Shown: piece by piece, positions 33,080-42,273 of the stretch
How the letters are laid out: every line of letters begins with the position of its first letter
Numbering within the stretch: the first letter of the stretch is position 1
Source: Bacteroidia bacterium
Lineage (GTDB): Bacteria; Bacteroidota; Bacteroidia; Bacteroidales; Azobacteroidaceae
Direction of reading: 5' to 3'
Assembly (NCBI GenBank): GCA_025996865.1
Contig: BNTV01000029.1
Span: 1-42,615 of the forward strand
DNA length: 42,615 nucleotides
The notes under the pieces: model-generated
What the model was told of the DNA's origin: nothing
Databases searched by the model: none
Seen by the model: the letters and a program-made list of their open reading frames with translations, nothing else
Translations under genes and position numbers: made by a program

Positions 33080-33215
33080 ATTCAACTCCTCTATCGGAGT
33101 TGAGGGGATGATGAGGGGTTGCTCTACCCCGGGCTGCGCTTCGCTTGCCGCGGGGTTACCCAAATAGAAGACCTTACGGTCTTCCGGATTCAGCACTTCA
33201 ATTTAATATTTAGCC
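33075..33215 (-). repeat. Right inverted repeat (141 bp) of the RAYT remnant
   Basis: Inverse partner of 32612-32748, ending AATTTAATATTTAGCC. It differs by a 4-bp insertion in the inner hairpin loop and four substitutions. The close match between arms suggests that the arms are either recent or kept alike by recombination, although the enclosed gene is decayed. Confidence 0.85.
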
Positions 33216-33226
33216 TTTTAAAAAGA

Positions 33227-33256
33227 TTGTGCAACCAAAAAATATTCATACCTTTG
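33227..33256 (+). promoter_or_regulatory. Promoter of the PIN toxin-antitoxin pair
   Basis: TTGT (from 33227) and TACCTTTG (33249-33256) with a 19-bp gap after TTG, the Bacteroidota promoter form. The antitoxin ATG at 33291 is 34 bases beyond. It starts only 12 bp outside the right inverted repeat. Confidence 0.7.
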
Positions 33257-33290
33257 CAATTACAGTTGAAATTAATAAAAACAAACAAAG

Positions 33291-33431
33291 ATGAAAACGA
33301 AGGAAGCAAAAGAAAACAGGAAAGCACAGGCATCTGCCAAAGAAGAAAGAAAATCGAAATTCGTTCAGTGGTGGGAAACTATCCCGCCCAAAAGTATTGA
33401 GATCGTGGATATGCGTGCGGTGTTAAAATAA
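33291..33431 (+). CDS. Short putative antitoxin preceding a PIN toxin
   Basis: 46 aa, below common gene-calling limits. It starts MKTKEAKENRKAQ, is strongly charged in the first half, and ends WWETIPPKSIEIVDMRAVLK. The tail form (IEIVDMRAVLK) resembles the ends of small Bacteroidota proteins that precede PIN genes. The stop codon is 5 bp before the PIN start, and a good promoter lies upstream. Type II antitoxins of this kind are usually longer (60-90 aa) with a DNA-binding N-terminus, so this may be a shortened form or one whose N-terminus was lost next to the transposon remnant. A role in blocking the toxin by its C-terminal tail is inferred. Confidence 0.65.
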   Translation: MKTKEAKENRKAQASAKEERKSKFVQWWETIPPKSIEIVDMRAVLK

Positions 33432-33436
33432 TCGGG

Positions 33437-33853
33437 ATGAGATATTATTTGGATACCAACATGCTTGTTTTTATTTTATCCAACGATTCCGATGAAATAA
33501 ACCCAAAAGTGACCGATGTTTTAAGGGATTATTCCACAATTCTTTATGTAAGTTCAGTTGCCGTCAAGGAATTTATATTGCTGTTCAGGATAGGAAAATT
33601 AAAGACTCATCGATACAAATCGGAACATGATGTATTGGAAAAGCTAAGCAAGTCAGACATTGAAATAATCTTTTTTAATGAACACCATTTCAACAAATAC
33701 ACTCAATTGCAGATAGTTGATGGACACAAGGACATGAACGACCACGCAATCATTGCCCAAGCCATAGCCGACAAAATTCCCGTTATTTCATCGGACGGAA
33801 AATTCAAACTTTACGAAAAACAGGGCTTGCAGTTAGTGTTCAACAAACGATAA
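33437..33853 (+). CDS. PIN-domain ribonuclease toxin (VapC-like)
   Basis: 138 aa, usual for VapC-type toxins, which cut specific RNAs using Mg2+. All four acidic positions are present: D6 (YYLDTN), E45 (VAVKEF), D102 (MNDHAII) and D120 (VISSDGKF), so the enzyme is probably active. It is encoded 5 bp after a 46-aa putative antitoxin on the same strand. It lies between a transposase remnant and purD, in a small accessory patch. Compare the decayed PIN fragment at 4846-5169, which keeps only the last acidic position. Confidence 0.9.
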   Translation: MRYYLDTNMLVFILSNDSDEINPKVTDVLRDYSTILYVSSVAVKEFILLFRIGKLKTHRYKSEHDVLEKLSKSDIEIIFFNEHHFNKYTQLQIVDGHKDMNDHAIIAQAIADKIPVISSDGKFKLYEKQGLQLVFNKR

Positions 33854-33892
33854 TCCTTGCCTGCCAATTTATGCTTTTCAATTAATTTTATT

Positions 33893-33900
33893 TATCTTTG
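33893..33900 (+). promoter_or_regulatory. -7 box for purD
   Basis: TATCTTTG fits TAnnTTTG and lies 31 bases before the purD ATG at 33932. The -33 region is AT-rich with no clear TTTG. Confidence 0.6.
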
Positions 33901-33931
33901 CACCTCACAATACAATCTTGATAATCTTATT

Positions 33932-35203
33932 ATGAACATATTGCTTTTAGGCTCAGGAGGAAGGGAACATGCGTTGGCTTGGAAAATCAAACAAAGTCCG
34001 AAAACCGGAAAACTGTTTATCGCTCCCGGGAATGCGGGGACAGCTCAAGCAGGAACGAACGTCCCGATTGCCGCAACGGATTTTGAAGCCTTGAAAAAAT
34101 TCGCTTTGGCAAATGCGATTCAAATGGTGGTCGTCGGCCCGGAAGATCCTTTAGTGAAAGGGATTTACGATTTTTTTAAAAAGGATCCGGAATTAAAAAA
34201 TATTCCGGTTATCGGCCCGTCAAAAACAGGCGCACAGTTGGAAGGCAGCAAAGATTTTGCCAAGGCTTTCATGATGCGTCACGGTATTCCGACAGCTCGA
34301 TACCTGAGCGTTACCCAAAAAAGCCTTGACGAAGGAATCGCTTTTCTCGAAACGATGCAACCGCCCTACGTACTCAAAGCCGACGGTTTGGCTGCCGGCA
34401 AAGGCGTTTTGATTATAGACAATCTGCCGGAAGCAAAAAAAGAGCTTAACGCCATGTTGAACGGAAGTTTCGGAAAAGCAAGCGAAACGGTTGTGATTGA
34501 GGAATTTCTGTCAGGTATTGAATGTTCTGTATTCGTGATGACTGACGGACAATCTTACAAAATCCTTCCCGAAGCCAAGGATTATAAGCGAATAGGAGAA
34601 GGAGATACCGGTCTGAATACCGGTGGTATGGGCGCTGTTTCCCCGGTTTCTTTCGCTGACCGGACTTTTTTGAAAAAAGTGGAGGAAAAGATTGTGATTC
34701 CGACCATTGAAGGTTTGAAAAAAGAAGATATTGATTATAAAGGTTTTATATTTCTCGGATTGATTAATGTCAATGGCGAACCGATGGTGATTGAATACAA
34801 TTGCCGGATGGGAGACCCTGAAACGGAAGTCGTTATGCTTCGGATTCAGTCCGATTTCGTCGATTTGTTAGAAGGAATTGCGGAAGGTAATCTGCATGAA
34901 AAAACATTGACTTTCGACACTCGTTCGGCAGTGACCGTGATGCTTGTTTCCGGCGGTTATCCGGGAGATTACGAAAAAGGCAAAGTCATTACCGGATTAG
35001 ACAAAACGGAAGGAAGCATTGTTTTTCATGCCGGAACGACTGAAAAAGAAGGCCAAATCCTGACCAACGGCGGACGGGTTATTGCCGTCAGTTCGTATGG
35101 AAGCAACAAAGACGAGGCTTTGCGGCAATCTTTTCAAAATGCCGGACTTATTCATTTTGACGGTAAATATTACCGGAAAGACATTGGTTTCGATTTGAAG
35201 TAA
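33932..35203 (+). CDS. purD: Phosphoribosylamine-glycine ligase (GAR synthetase)
   Basis: 423 aa, the normal PurD length. It catalyses the ATP-dependent joining of glycine to 5-phosphoribosylamine, step 2 of purine synthesis. The start at 33932 gives [18 protein letters not shown], the family's N-terminal signature; the in-frame extension upstream is unlike PurD and contains the promoter. ATP-grasp features include [30 protein letters not shown] and the metal site [15 protein letters not shown]. The [14 protein letters not shown] loop is typical. It is followed after 4 bp by a membrane-protein gene, probably co-transcribed. Confidence 0.97.
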   Translation: MNILLLGSGGREHALAWKIKQSPKTGKLFIAPGNAGTAQAGTNVPIAATDFEALKKFALANAIQMVVVGPEDPLVKGIYDFFKKDPELKNIPVIGPSKTGAQLEGSKDFAKAFMMRHGIPTARYLSVTQKSLDEGIAFLETMQPPYVLKADGLAAGKGVLIIDNLPEAKKELNAMLNGSFGKASETVVIEEFLSGIECSVFVMTDGQSYKILPEAKDYKRIGEGDTGLNTGGMGAVSPVSFADRTFLKKVEEKIVIPTIEGLKKEDIDYKGFIFLGLINVNGEPMVIEYNCRMGDPETEVVMLRIQSDFVDLLEGIAEGNLHEKTLTFDTRSAVTVMLVSGGYPGDYEKGKVITGLDKTEGSIVFHAGTTEKEGQILTNGGRVIAVSSYGSNKDEALRQSFQNAGLIHFDGKYYRKDIGFDLK

Positions 35204-35207
35204 GTGT

Positions 35208-36131
35208 ATGAGTATCGAAAAAATACATAAAGCGTTTGTATCCAATTGGGTCGTACTCATTGCCTGTATTTTTGTATTTTGGGCTTTCCGGTTGCAGGGT
35301 GATTGGGGCAATCTCAATCTTTGGATTAGTACTTTGCTTCAAATAACCATTGCCCTTTTTTTATTGAATCTGAATAATATCTTCACGATTATTCAGCGGC
35401 GGACTTTGTTGCCTGCACTTTTTTATTTAATCCCGGTTGGTTGCAACCCGATATTTAATCTTGATTGGAAAGGCAGTCTGGCAGCGCTTTTGATGATGGT
35501 AAATTATTTGTTTTTGTTCAATACTTACCAAAAGTCCAATTCGCAACTGAATGCCTTAAATATCTCATTGTTATTGGTTTTGGGAAGTTTCATCCATCCC
35601 CTGCTTTTATTGTTTTTCCCCCTGTTTTGGCTTGGATTTTATTGGTTTCGCAGTTTTAATTTGCGGGTGTTTCTTGCGAGTTTAACCGGTATCGTTACGG
35701 TTTACCTGATTATTTTTACGTGGTGTATTTACCGGGACGATTGGGGGATGTTTCTTTCCTTTCTTCCGAAACCGGAGGAAATTTTCTCTATCCGGGAACC
35801 GAATTTATCTAATTACGAATGGATTAGCTTGGGAATCATTTGGGTTGCATCTATTTTTGCCGGGTACAATTTGTTTGTATCCAGTATTTCCGAAAAGGTC
35901 AGAACGGTTTCTTTCCTGAAATACATGTACGTTTCTTCTTTTCTTATTTTTTTTATGGCCTTTGTGCAAAGTGAATACCGGTCGTTTTGGGAATTAATCG
36001 CCTATATTTCCATTGCTTTGGTACTTGCTCATTATTTTACACTTACAAACAAGTTATACATCAAAATCCTGATGTTGGTTTTCATATTTGCCTTGTCGGT
36101 TTTGGGCCTTTTACAACACTTTTCCGCGTAA
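35208..36131 (+). CDS. Polytopic membrane protein, conserved in Bacteroidota (DUF6427-like)
   Basis: 307 aa with about nine hydrophobic segments (for example VLIACIFVFWAF, LLQITIALFLLNLNNIF, HPLLLLFFPLFWLGFYWF, ISIALVLAHYFTL) and short charged loops; no catalytic motif seen. It looks like the uncharacterised DUF6427 membrane family, which I recall as common in Bacteroidota; function unknown. It begins 4 bp after purD, so it is likely in the same transcript. Its last 21 bp overlap the end of the convergent mnmD-like gene. It is encoded without a signal peptide; the first segment (~12-28) serves as anchor. Confidence 0.75.
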   Translation: MSIEKIHKAFVSNWVVLIACIFVFWAFRLQGDWGNLNLWISTLLQITIALFLLNLNNIFTIIQRRTLLPALFYLIPVGCNPIFNLDWKGSLAALLMMVNYLFLFNTYQKSNSQLNALNISLLLVLGSFIHPLLLLFFPLFWLGFYWFRSFNLRVFLASLTGIVTVYLIIFTWCIYRDDWGMFLSFLPKPEEIFSIREPNLSNYEWISLGIIWVASIFAGYNLFVSSISEKVRTVSFLKYMYVSSFLIFFMAFVQSEYRSFWELIAYISIALVLAHYFTLTNKLYIKILMLVFIFALSVLGLLQHFSA

Positions 36132-36764
36132 CATTTCCCGTTTTCCCGGCGGTCCCGGAATCCGTTCGACTGTAAAACCGGCTTGCTGCATCATTCTGCG
36201 GATGCTTCCTTTGGCACAATAAGTAGTGACAATTCCGCCGGGATTCATGGCTGAAAAAATTTTGTCAAACAGCTCTTGTGACCAGACTTCCGGCTGTTTA
36301 TCGGGAGCAAAAGCGTCGTAATAAACAACATCGTACTTGTTCGGAAAATTAAAATCCCGAAAATCGGTTTGGATTTTTTCGAGTTGGAAATAGGGATTAA
36401 CCGGTTCGGATTTTCCCCATCCGGCTTGATGAATGGCTTGGAACAAAGCCGGATTTGTTTCCGAATAATTCAGTTGGTCTATCATTTCCGGCGACAAAGG
36501 AAATTTTTCCAATCCGGTATAAAAAACTTTAATTTTTTGATTTTCAGCTTCTAACGCAGTCAGCAAAGCATTTAATCCCGTCCCGAAACCCATTTCAAGA
36601 ACATGAATTTCAGGCTTCCCGCATTGTTTGAATCCGGCATCGAGATAGACATGCTTTGATTCCCGGATAGCGCCGTTTACGGAATGATAATGCTCGCCCA
36701 TTTCCGGGAGAAAAAACGTATGTGAACCGTCGGCAGTTGTTTCAAGGATTATTTGCATTTTCAA
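36111..36764 (-). CDS. mnmD: tRNA 5-aminomethyl-2-thiouridine methyltransferase (MnmD-type)
   Basis: 217 aa, matching stand-alone MnmD, the methyltransferase half of the MnmC enzyme. It transfers a methyl group from S-adenosylmethionine to nm5s2U at the wobble position of some tRNAs. Features: HSVNGAIRESKHVYLDAG near the N-terminus, the SAM-binding VLEMGFGTGLNALL, YYDAFAPDKQPEVW (DAFAPxxxPxxW is the family signature) and PGPPGKREMLRG at the C-terminus. There is no FAD oxidoreductase half. The ATG overlaps the preceding thioesterase stop by 4 bp, so it is the last gene of a cysS operon. Its 3' end overlaps a convergent gene. Confidence 0.9.
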   Translation of the reverse strand: MKMQIILETTADGSHTFFLPEMGEHYHSVNGAIRESKHVYLDAGFKQCGKPEIHVLEMGFGTGLNALLTALEAENQKIKVFYTGLEKFPLSPEMIDQLNYSETNPALFQAIHQAGWGKSEPVNPYFQLEKIQTDFRDFNFPNKYDVVYYDAFAPDKQPEVWSQELFDKIFSAMNPGGIVTTYCAKGSIRRMMQQAGFTVERIPGPPGKREMLRGKVL

Positions 36765-37159
36765 GAAAATGGCAAAACAACCTCTTTTCGGTAAGCCGTA
36801 GCTGTAAATAAAGCGATTAGCTCCTCTTTTTCGTTGGCTACAACCACTTCAAAAGTAGCTAATTTTTTGTGCAGATGGACGATTTTAGCTTCGGCGTACA
36901 AAGTTCCGCTGCCTACACCTTTGAAATAACGGATACTCGTTTCAACCGACATGGCCAAATTGCCGTAAGCATTGACGGCGGCGGCAAAAGCCAAATCGGC
37001 CAAGGTGAAAATGGCGCCGCCCTGCACCACGTTTCCGGCGTTGAGGTGCATATCGCGGATTTCCATTTTTGTTTTCGCCCGTCCGGGTTCAACTTCCAAT
37101 AATTCGATGCCGGAAAAAACGGCGTAGCGGTCGGCTTTGAAAAATTCTTTGATTGTCAT
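36761..37159 (-). CDS. Hotdog-fold thioesterase (PaaI-like)
   Basis: 132 aa, one hotdog domain. [27 protein letters not shown] contains the family's N..G..VQGG.IFTLAD pattern with the catalytic Asn/Asp region. [20 protein letters not shown] is the following strand pair. PaaI-type enzymes hydrolyse acyl-CoA thioesters, such as phenylacetyl-CoA or other aromatic and short acyl groups. The substrate here is unknown. It overlaps cysS by 4 bp upstream and the mnmD-like gene by 4 bp downstream, so all three are translated together. No pathway link between them is evident. Confidence 0.88.
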   Translation of the reverse strand: MTIKEFFKADRYAVFSGIELLEVEPGRAKTKMEIRDMHLNAGNVVQGGAIFTLADLAFAAAVNAYGNLAMSVETSIRYFKGVGSGTLYAEAKIVHLHKKLATFEVVVANEKEELIALFTATAYRKEVVLPFS

Positions 37160-38661
37160 TTGTTTAATTTCCAGTTAGATCCATCTTTTGTGTCTTTAAT
37201 CTCTATCCCATATTCCGCCAATTGTTTTCTAATCCAATCGGCTTTATCCCAGTCTTTATCTTCCTTCGCTTTCTGCCTCATTTTAAGAAGAAAATCCATA
37301 ACATTGTTCAGCGTATCATCATTTTCTTTTGTTGATTGATCTTCTTCCTTTAATCCTAAAATATCTATGAGAAAAATCTTAAATGTATCATATAATTCGC
37401 CTGATTCTTCTCCGGAAATTCTTTCTTTTTCATCCCAAACAGAATTTATAACAGAAACCACTTCCGATAAATTAGCAATCAGCTTAGGCGTATTTAAATC
37501 ATCATTCATTACAGCATAACACTTATCTCTCAGCCCTTTAATTTTTTCAGTCACGGTTGAGTTTTCCGAAGGGCCAATTTGACGATTATCAGGGTCATGC
37601 ATTTTTTTCAATTTATCATAAGCATCCATCAATCGCGAAAGCCCTTTTTCCGAAGCCTGCAAAGCTTCATTGCTGAAATCAACCGTACTCCGGTAATGCG
37701 CTTGAAGGATGAAGAATCGAATGGTCATTGCAGAGTAAGCTTGTGTCAGCAAACGGTGATTTCCTGTGAAAAATTCTTCCAGATTAATAAAATTACCCAA
37801 AGACTTACCCATTTTTTGCCCGTTGACAGTAATCATATTGTTGTGCATCCAGTACTTAACAGCCGGTTTGCCGGTTGAAGCTACACTTTGGGCGATTTCA
37901 CATTCGTGATGCGGGAAAATCAAATCCATTCCGCCGCCGTGAATGTCAAATTCTTCGCCTAAATATTTCTTACTCATTGCGGTACATTCCAGATGCCAGC
38001 CGGGGAAACCGTCACTCCAAGGCGAAGGCCAACGCATAATGTGTTCGGGAGCCGCTTTTTTCCACAAAGCAAAATCTATGGCATTGCGTTTTTCCTCTTG
38101 GCCTTCCAGTTCGCGGGTGGTGTTGAGCATATCTTCGATATTTCGTCCGGACAATAGGCCGTAATGATATTTTCCGTTGTATTTTTCCACATCGAAATAA
38201 ACCGAACCTTCGCTTTCATAAGCATATCCTTTATCCAAAATGTCTTTCACCAACTGAATCTGTTCGATGATGTGACCGCTGGCGTGAGGCTCAATGCCGG
38301 GCGGAAGCACGTTCAAAGCGTCCATCGCTTTGTGATAGCGATTCAGATAGTATTGCACCACTTCCATGGGTTCGAGATCTTCCAAACGCGCTTTTTTTGC
38401 GATTTTATCTTCGCCCGAATCGGCGTCGTTGACCAAATGTCCTACGTCGGTAATGTTCCGCACATAACGCACTTTATATTCTAAATGAGTCAGATAGCGG
38501 AAAAGAATATCGAATGTGATGGCCGGTCGTGCGTGTCCCAAATGGGGATCTCCGTAAACAGTCGGCCCGCAGACATATAAGCCTACACGGGGCGAATGGA
38601 TAGGTTCGAATAACTCTTTTTTCCGGCTTAGCGTATTATAAATAGATAATTGATTTTCCAT
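37156..38661 (-). CDS. cysS: Cysteinyl-tRNA synthetase
   Basis: 501 aa. It attaches cysteine to tRNA-Cys using ATP. The class I signatures are present: HLGH (residues 40-43, the HIGH motif) and KMGKS (KMSKS-type). The zinc site that selects cysteine is visible as C31 ([10 protein letters not shown]), HLECTAMS and [15 protein letters not shown]. The C-terminal anticodon-binding part ends [21 protein letters not shown]. First gene of a three-gene operon joined by ATGA overlaps. A -7 box is found 25 bases upstream, divergent from the thyA promoter. Confidence 0.97.
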   Translation of the reverse strand: MENQLSIYNTLSRKKELFEPIHSPRVGLYVCGPTVYGDPHLGHARPAITFDILFRYLTHLEYKVRYVRNITDVGHLVNDADSGEDKIAKKARLEDLEPMEVVQYYLNRYHKAMDALNVLPPGIEPHASGHIIEQIQLVKDILDKGYAYESEGSVYFDVEKYNGKYHYGLLSGRNIEDMLNTTRELEGQEEKRNAIDFALWKKAAPEHIMRWPSPWSDGFPGWHLECTAMSKKYLGEEFDIHGGGMDLIFPHHECEIAQSVASTGKPAVKYWMHNNMITVNGQKMGKSLGNFINLEEFFTGNHRLLTQAYSAMTIRFFILQAHYRSTVDFSNEALQASEKGLSRLMDAYDKLKKMHDPDNRQIGPSENSTVTEKIKGLRDKCYAVMNDDLNTPKLIANLSEVVSVINSVWDEKERISGEESGELYDTFKIFLIDILGLKEEDQSTKENDDTLNNVMDFLLKMRQKAKEDKDWDKADWIRKQLAEYGIEIKDTKDGSNWKLNK

Positions 38662-38685
38662 CGGATATTATATCAAAAATTTTCG

Positions 38686-38693
38686 CAAATTTA
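38686..38693 (-). promoter_or_regulatory. -7 box for the cysS operon
   Basis: Minus-strand TAAATTTG fits TAnnTTTG, ~25 bases before the cysS ATG. No clear TTTG at -33. Confidence 0.5.
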
Positions 38694-38713
38694 GCAAGAT
38701 TATTTCAATTAAG

Positions 38714-38745
38714 TTTGTATTTACTTGGGAAAGATAGTACTTTTG
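38714..38745 (+). promoter_or_regulatory. Promoter of thyA-folA
   Basis: TTTG (38714-38717), 20 bp, TACTTTTG (38738-38745), a full match to the Bacteroidota housekeeping promoter. The ATG at 38754 follows only 8 bases after the -7 box, so the transcript has almost no leader. Confidence 0.8.
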
Positions 38746-38753
38746 CAAAAATT

Positions 38754-39548
38754 ATGATACAATATTTAGATTTATTGAAGCGGGTACTGTCCGAAGGCGT
38801 GCAAAAAGAAGACCGTACGGGAACGGGAACGATGAGCGTTTTCGGTCATCAGATGCGGTTTAACCTTGCGGAAGGTTTTCCGGTACTGACAACCAAAAAA
38901 TTGCATTTGAAATCCATTATTTACGAGTTGCTTTGGTTTTTGAAAGGCGATACCAATATCCGTTACCTGAACGAAAACGGCGTGCGAATCTGGAATGAAT
39001 GGGCCGATGAAACCGGCGATTTAGGCCCGATATACGGTTATCAGTGGCGTTCGTGGCCCGATTATTCGGGAGGACATATTGACCAAATCAGCGAGGTAAT
39101 CCACACGATTAAAAATAATCCCGATTCGCGGCGAATCATTGTCAGCGCTTGGAATGTGGGCGATATTCCGCAGATGAAACTGCCGCCTTGCCACTGTTTT
39201 TTTCAGTTTTATGTGGCCGACGGAAAACTTTCTTTGCAACTGTATCAACGCAGTGCGGATATTTTCCTGGGCGTTCCGTTTAATATTGCTTCCTATGCCC
39301 TGCTATTGAAGATGACGGCGCAAGCAACGGGCTTACAGGAAGGTGATTTTGTGCATACTTTCGGCGACGCGCATATCTACAACAATCATTTGGAACAAGT
39401 GAATTTGCAACTGACGCGCAAACCTCGTCCGCTGCCTGAAATGAAAATCAATCCGGATGTAAAAACCATTTTTGATTTCCGGTACGAAGATTTTGAATTA
39501 GTGGGATACGACCCGCATCCGCATATCAAAGGGGAGGTAGCCGTATGA
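38754..39548 (+). CDS. thyA: Thymidylate synthase
   Basis: 264 aa, the same length as the Escherichia coli enzyme. It methylates dUMP to dTMP using methylenetetrahydrofolate. The start at 38754 gives [15 protein letters not shown]; upstream codons in frame fall within the promoter. Key sites: RTGTGT at 21-26 (phosphate-binding Arg), the nucleophile C146 in [10 protein letters not shown], and the dUMP-binding [21 protein letters not shown]. The C-terminus ends in Val (KGEVAV), like the closing residues of the family. It overlaps folA by 4 bp, pairing dihydrofolate production with its recycling. Confidence 0.98.
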   Translation: MIQYLDLLKRVLSEGVQKEDRTGTGTMSVFGHQMRFNLAEGFPVLTTKKLHLKSIIYELLWFLKGDTNIRYLNENGVRIWNEWADETGDLGPIYGYQWRSWPDYSGGHIDQISEVIHTIKNNPDSRRIIVSAWNVGDIPQMKLPPCHCFFQFYVADGKLSLQLYQRSADIFLGVPFNIASYALLLKMTAQATGLQEGDFVHTFGDAHIYNNHLEQVNLQLTRKPRPLPEMKINPDVKTIFDFRYEDFELVGYDPHPHIKGEVAV

Positions 39549-40033
39549 TTATTTCAATGATTGCAGCAATCGGCCGGAACAGTGAAATCGGCAAAAGCGG
39601 TGATTTACTTTGCCATTTACCGGCTGATTTGAAGCATTTTAAAGAAATCTCTTCCGGTCATACGGTAATTATGGGACGCAAAACTTTCGAATCGTTGCCC
39701 AAAGGACCGCTTCCCAATCGCAGGAATATTGTTATCAGCCGGAATGCCGGTTTGAAAATCGAAGGAGCGGAAGTATATCCTTCTTTAGATTATGCTTTTA
39801 TCAAGTTAATTGATGAAAATGAGGTGTTTATCATTGGCGGCGCACAAATTTACGAACAAACCTTACCTGTTGCCGACAAACTTTACCTCACAAAAATACA
39901 TGCGGATTTTCCCGAAGCGGATGCTTTCTTTCCGAAAATAGATTTTTCCGTCTGGCGGGAAACGAGCCGGGAGACTTTTTTTGCTGATGAAAAAAATCGT
40001 TATTCTTTTTCATTTATCGAGTACGAGCGGTAG
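39545..40033 (+). CDS. folA: Dihydrofolate reductase
   Basis: 162 aa, typical of chromosomal DHFR. It reduces the dihydrofolate made by thymidylate synthase with NADPH. Signatures: [20 protein letters not shown] (N-terminal strand and Met20-type loop), LPADLKHFK with the active-site Asp, [13 protein letters not shown] for NADPH binding and [15 protein letters not shown]. The ATG lies inside the end of thyA (ATGA overlap), so the two are translationally coupled. It ends 29 bp from the convergent LeuA-like gene, with no strong terminator visible. Confidence 0.97.
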   Translation: MIISMIAAIGRNSEIGKSGDLLCHLPADLKHFKEISSGHTVIMGRKTFESLPKGPLPNRRNIVISRNAGLKIEGAEVYPSLDYAFIKLIDENEVFIIGGAQIYEQTLPVADKLYLTKIHADFPEADAFFPKIDFSVWRETSRETFFADEKNRYSFSFIEYER

Positions 40034-40062
40034 TATGCAATCCCTTTGCAAAAACGAGCGGT

Positions 40063-41574
40063 TTACATATTTTCAATCATATTCAACATTTTCATCGTCG
40101 CTTTGATTGCCGATACCGTTTGGTCCACATCCAAGCCTCTCGTTTTGAAATCCTTACCGTTGAAATTCCATGCGATTGTAGTCTGCACCAAAGCGTCAGT
40201 GCGCCCACCCACAGGAATGGTGACGTTATAATCCGTCAATATAGGTTTGGGTTTGTCCAGCTTTGTATAGATTCTCCACAGCGCTTTTGAAAAAGCATGA
40301 TACTGCCCGTCGCCGGGCATGGTTTCCTCATATTCTTCTTCACCGATCCGGATTCGTACCGTCGCCGTCGGACGCAAACCCCGTGCCAAAGACAATGAAA
40401 AATTAACCATTTTTATCGTATCCGTTGTTTCCGTGTGCAAAACATCCGAAATAATGTACGGCAAATCGTCTTGTGTAACAATTTCTTTTTTGTCACCCAA
40501 TTCGATGATTCGTTCGGTGACTTTTCTCATGCCTTCATTGTCCAACACGATACCCATTGCTTCCAGATTTTTCCGGATGTTGGATTTACCGGAAGTTTTT
40601 CCCAAAGCGTATTCCCGTTCACGGCCAAAACGTTCCGGCAACAAATCATTGTAGTACAGCTTGTTTTTGTTATCGCCATCGGCATGAATACCGGCGCATT
40701 GGGTAAAAACATTATCGCCGATTACCGGTTTGTTGTTTGGAATGCGAATGCCCGAATAGGACTCTACGATACGGCTGACGCGGTTCACTTTGTTTTCTAC
40801 GACATTCGTTTTTATTTTCAGTTGGTCGTGAAGCATCGCAATCACGCTTGTCAAAGGCGCATTTCCGGCGCGTTCCCCCAAACCGTTAACGGTAGTATGA
40901 ATTCCGTCCATACCTGCCGATGCGGCAGCAAAGACATTGCCGACCGCTAAATCGTAATCGTTATGGGCATGAAAATCGAAATGCACATTGGGATACCTCG
41001 TTTTCATTTCCCGACAAAATTGAGCGGTGTTTACCGGATTCAGGATTCCCAAAGTATCAGGAAGCATAAAGCGTTTGATAGACGTATCTTTCAGTTTATC
41101 CATCAGATAGAATACATAATCGGGAGAATTTAACATTCCGTTCGACCAGTCTTCGAGATAAATATTAATGGTTATTCCGCGCTCTTCCGCCTTTTTCAAA
41201 ACGACAAGGATGTCGGCCAAATGTTGTTCGGGAGTTTTTCGCAGTTGCTCCGTGCAATGTTTTAAAGAGCCTTTGCACAGGAGATTCATCACTCTGCCGC
41301 CGGCTTTGCCAATCCAATCCAAGGATTGAGTGTTATCGACAAAACCGAGGATTTCTATTTTATCGAGGTATTGCTGGGAAGCAGCCCATTCGGCCACCTT
41401 TCGGGTGGTTTCAAATTCTCCGTCGGAGACCTTCGCCGAAGCGATTTCTACCCTGTCAACCTTCAAATCTTCAATCAGAAGCCGGGTGACATGCAATTTC
41501 TCGGTAGCGGAGAAAGAGACGCTGGAAGTCTGTTCACCGTCGCGTAAAGTTGTATCTAATATTTCTATTTTCAT
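40063..41574 (-). CDS. 2-isopropylmalate synthase / citramalate synthase family
   Basis: 503 aa. The HMGL-like TIM barrel begins LDTTLRDGEQ (metal and base residues) and contains DFHAHNDYDLAVGN and NGLGERAGN. A C-terminal LeuA-type regulatory domain follows (~370-503; PVGGRTDALVQTTI). These enzymes condense acetyl-CoA with 2-oxoisovalerate (leucine route) or pyruvate (citramalate route to isoleucine). The sequence SSVSFSATEKL and VEIASAKVSDGE differ from classic LeuA, and many Bacteroidota leu clusters have such a second synthase besides leuA, so a citramalate synthase is quite possible. It is third in a leuC-leuD-this order, separated from leuD by a quasi-palindromic repeat. Confidence 0.88.
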   Translation of the reverse strand: MKIEILDTTLRDGEQTSSVSFSATEKLHVTRLLIEDLKVDRVEIASAKVSDGEFETTRKVAEWAASQQYLDKIEILGFVDNTQSLDWIGKAGGRVMNLLCKGSLKHCTEQLRKTPEQHLADILVVLKKAEERGITINIYLEDWSNGMLNSPDYVFYLMDKLKDTSIKRFMLPDTLGILNPVNTAQFCREMKTRYPNVHFDFHAHNDYDLAVGNVFAAASAGMDGIHTTVNGLGERAGNAPLTSVIAMLHDQLKIKTNVVENKVNRVSRIVESYSGIRIPNNKPVIGDNVFTQCAGIHADGDNKNKLYYNDLLPERFGREREYALGKTSGKSNIRKNLEAMGIVLDNEGMRKVTERIIELGDKKEIVTQDDLPYIISDVLHTETTDTIKMVNFSLSLARGLRPTATVRIRIGEEEYEETMPGDGQYHAFSKALWRIYTKLDKPKPILTDYNVTIPVGGRTDALVQTTIAWNFNGKDFKTRGLDVDQTVSAIKATMKMLNMIENM

Positions 41575-41591
41575 CGTCTTTTATATCTGTC

Positions 41592-41675
41592 AGAACGCGG
41601 ATGACACGGATGACACAGATATACACGGATAATTTTTTCTGTGATAATCCGCGTCATCTGCGTCATCCGCGTTCT
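41592..41675. repeat. Quasi-palindromic repeat between leuD and the LeuA-like gene
   Basis: Arms of 29 bp (41592-41620 and 41647-41675), each starting AGAACGCGGATGAC and built from ~9-bp units like CGCGGATGA, pair with about four mismatches around a 26-base centre. The right arm runs into leuD, so its last codons and stop (ELERG, TGA) are repeat sequence. Confidence 0.75.
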
Positions 41676-42259
41676 AATTCGCTTTTTTCAAATTGCTCTA
41701 TTTTATCTTTTTTACTCAGCAAATAATCAATGTCGTCGAAACCGTTCAGAAAACATTCTTTTTTGTAGGAATTGATGGCAAATTTTTCTGAATTGCCGGT
41801 AGCGTTATTGGTAATTTTTTGATTTTCCAAATCAACCGTCAACGTTACTTGCGCATTTTGATCAACACTTTCAAATATCTCTGCGAGAAAGGCATCCGAA
41901 ACCACTACGGGCAAGACGAAGTTGTTCATCGCATTGTTTTTGAAAATATCGGCAAAAAAACTCGAAATGACGACTTTGAATCCATAGCCGGCAATCGCCC
42001 AAGCGGCATGTTCGCGGCTCGAACCGCTTCCGAAATTTTTCCCTGCGACCAATATTTCTCCTTTATAAACCGGGTTGTTCAAAACAAACGATGCAACCGG
42101 TTGGTCGTTTTTATCGTACCGCCAATCGCGGAAAAGATTATTACCAAAGCCCTCTTTGGAAGTGGCTTTTAGAAACCGTGCCGGAATAATCTGGTCGGTA
42201 TCGACGTTCTCTATCGGCAAGGGAACGACTGTGCTTGTGAATGTTACAAATTTTTCCAT
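41663..42259 (-). CDS. leuD: 3-isopropylmalate dehydratase small subunit
   Basis: 198 aa. With LeuC it isomerises 2-isopropylmalate to 3-isopropylmalate in leucine synthesis. Signatures: [17 protein letters not shown] near the N-terminus (20-36), [17 protein letters not shown] (substrate-binding swivel loop) and [14 protein letters not shown]. The last codons (ELERG and stop) lie in an intergenic repeat, so the natural C-terminus may have been changed by repeat insertion; the domain itself is complete. leuC lies upstream on the same strand, 87 bp away. Confidence 0.97.
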   Translation of the reverse strand: MEKFVTFTSTVVPLPIENVDTDQIIPARFLKATSKEGFGNNLFRDWRYDKNDQPVASFVLNNPVYKGEILVAGKNFGSGSSREHAAWAIAGYGFKVVISSFFADIFKNNAMNNFVLPVVVSDAFLAEIFESVDQNAQVTLTVDLENQKITNNATGNSEKFAINSYKKECFLNGFDDIDYLLSKKDKIEQFEKSELERG

Positions 42260-42273
42260 ATTTCTTATTTTTT

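Noticed and set aside
32782..33196. Open frames on the - strand within the inverted-repeat element
   Set aside because: They run through the repeat arms and across the transposase remnant; homology supports only the + strand pieces.
33857..33931. Earlier in-frame start of purD
   Set aside because: The extension does not resemble PurD and contains the -7 box; [13 protein letters not shown] at 33932 is the standard N-terminus.
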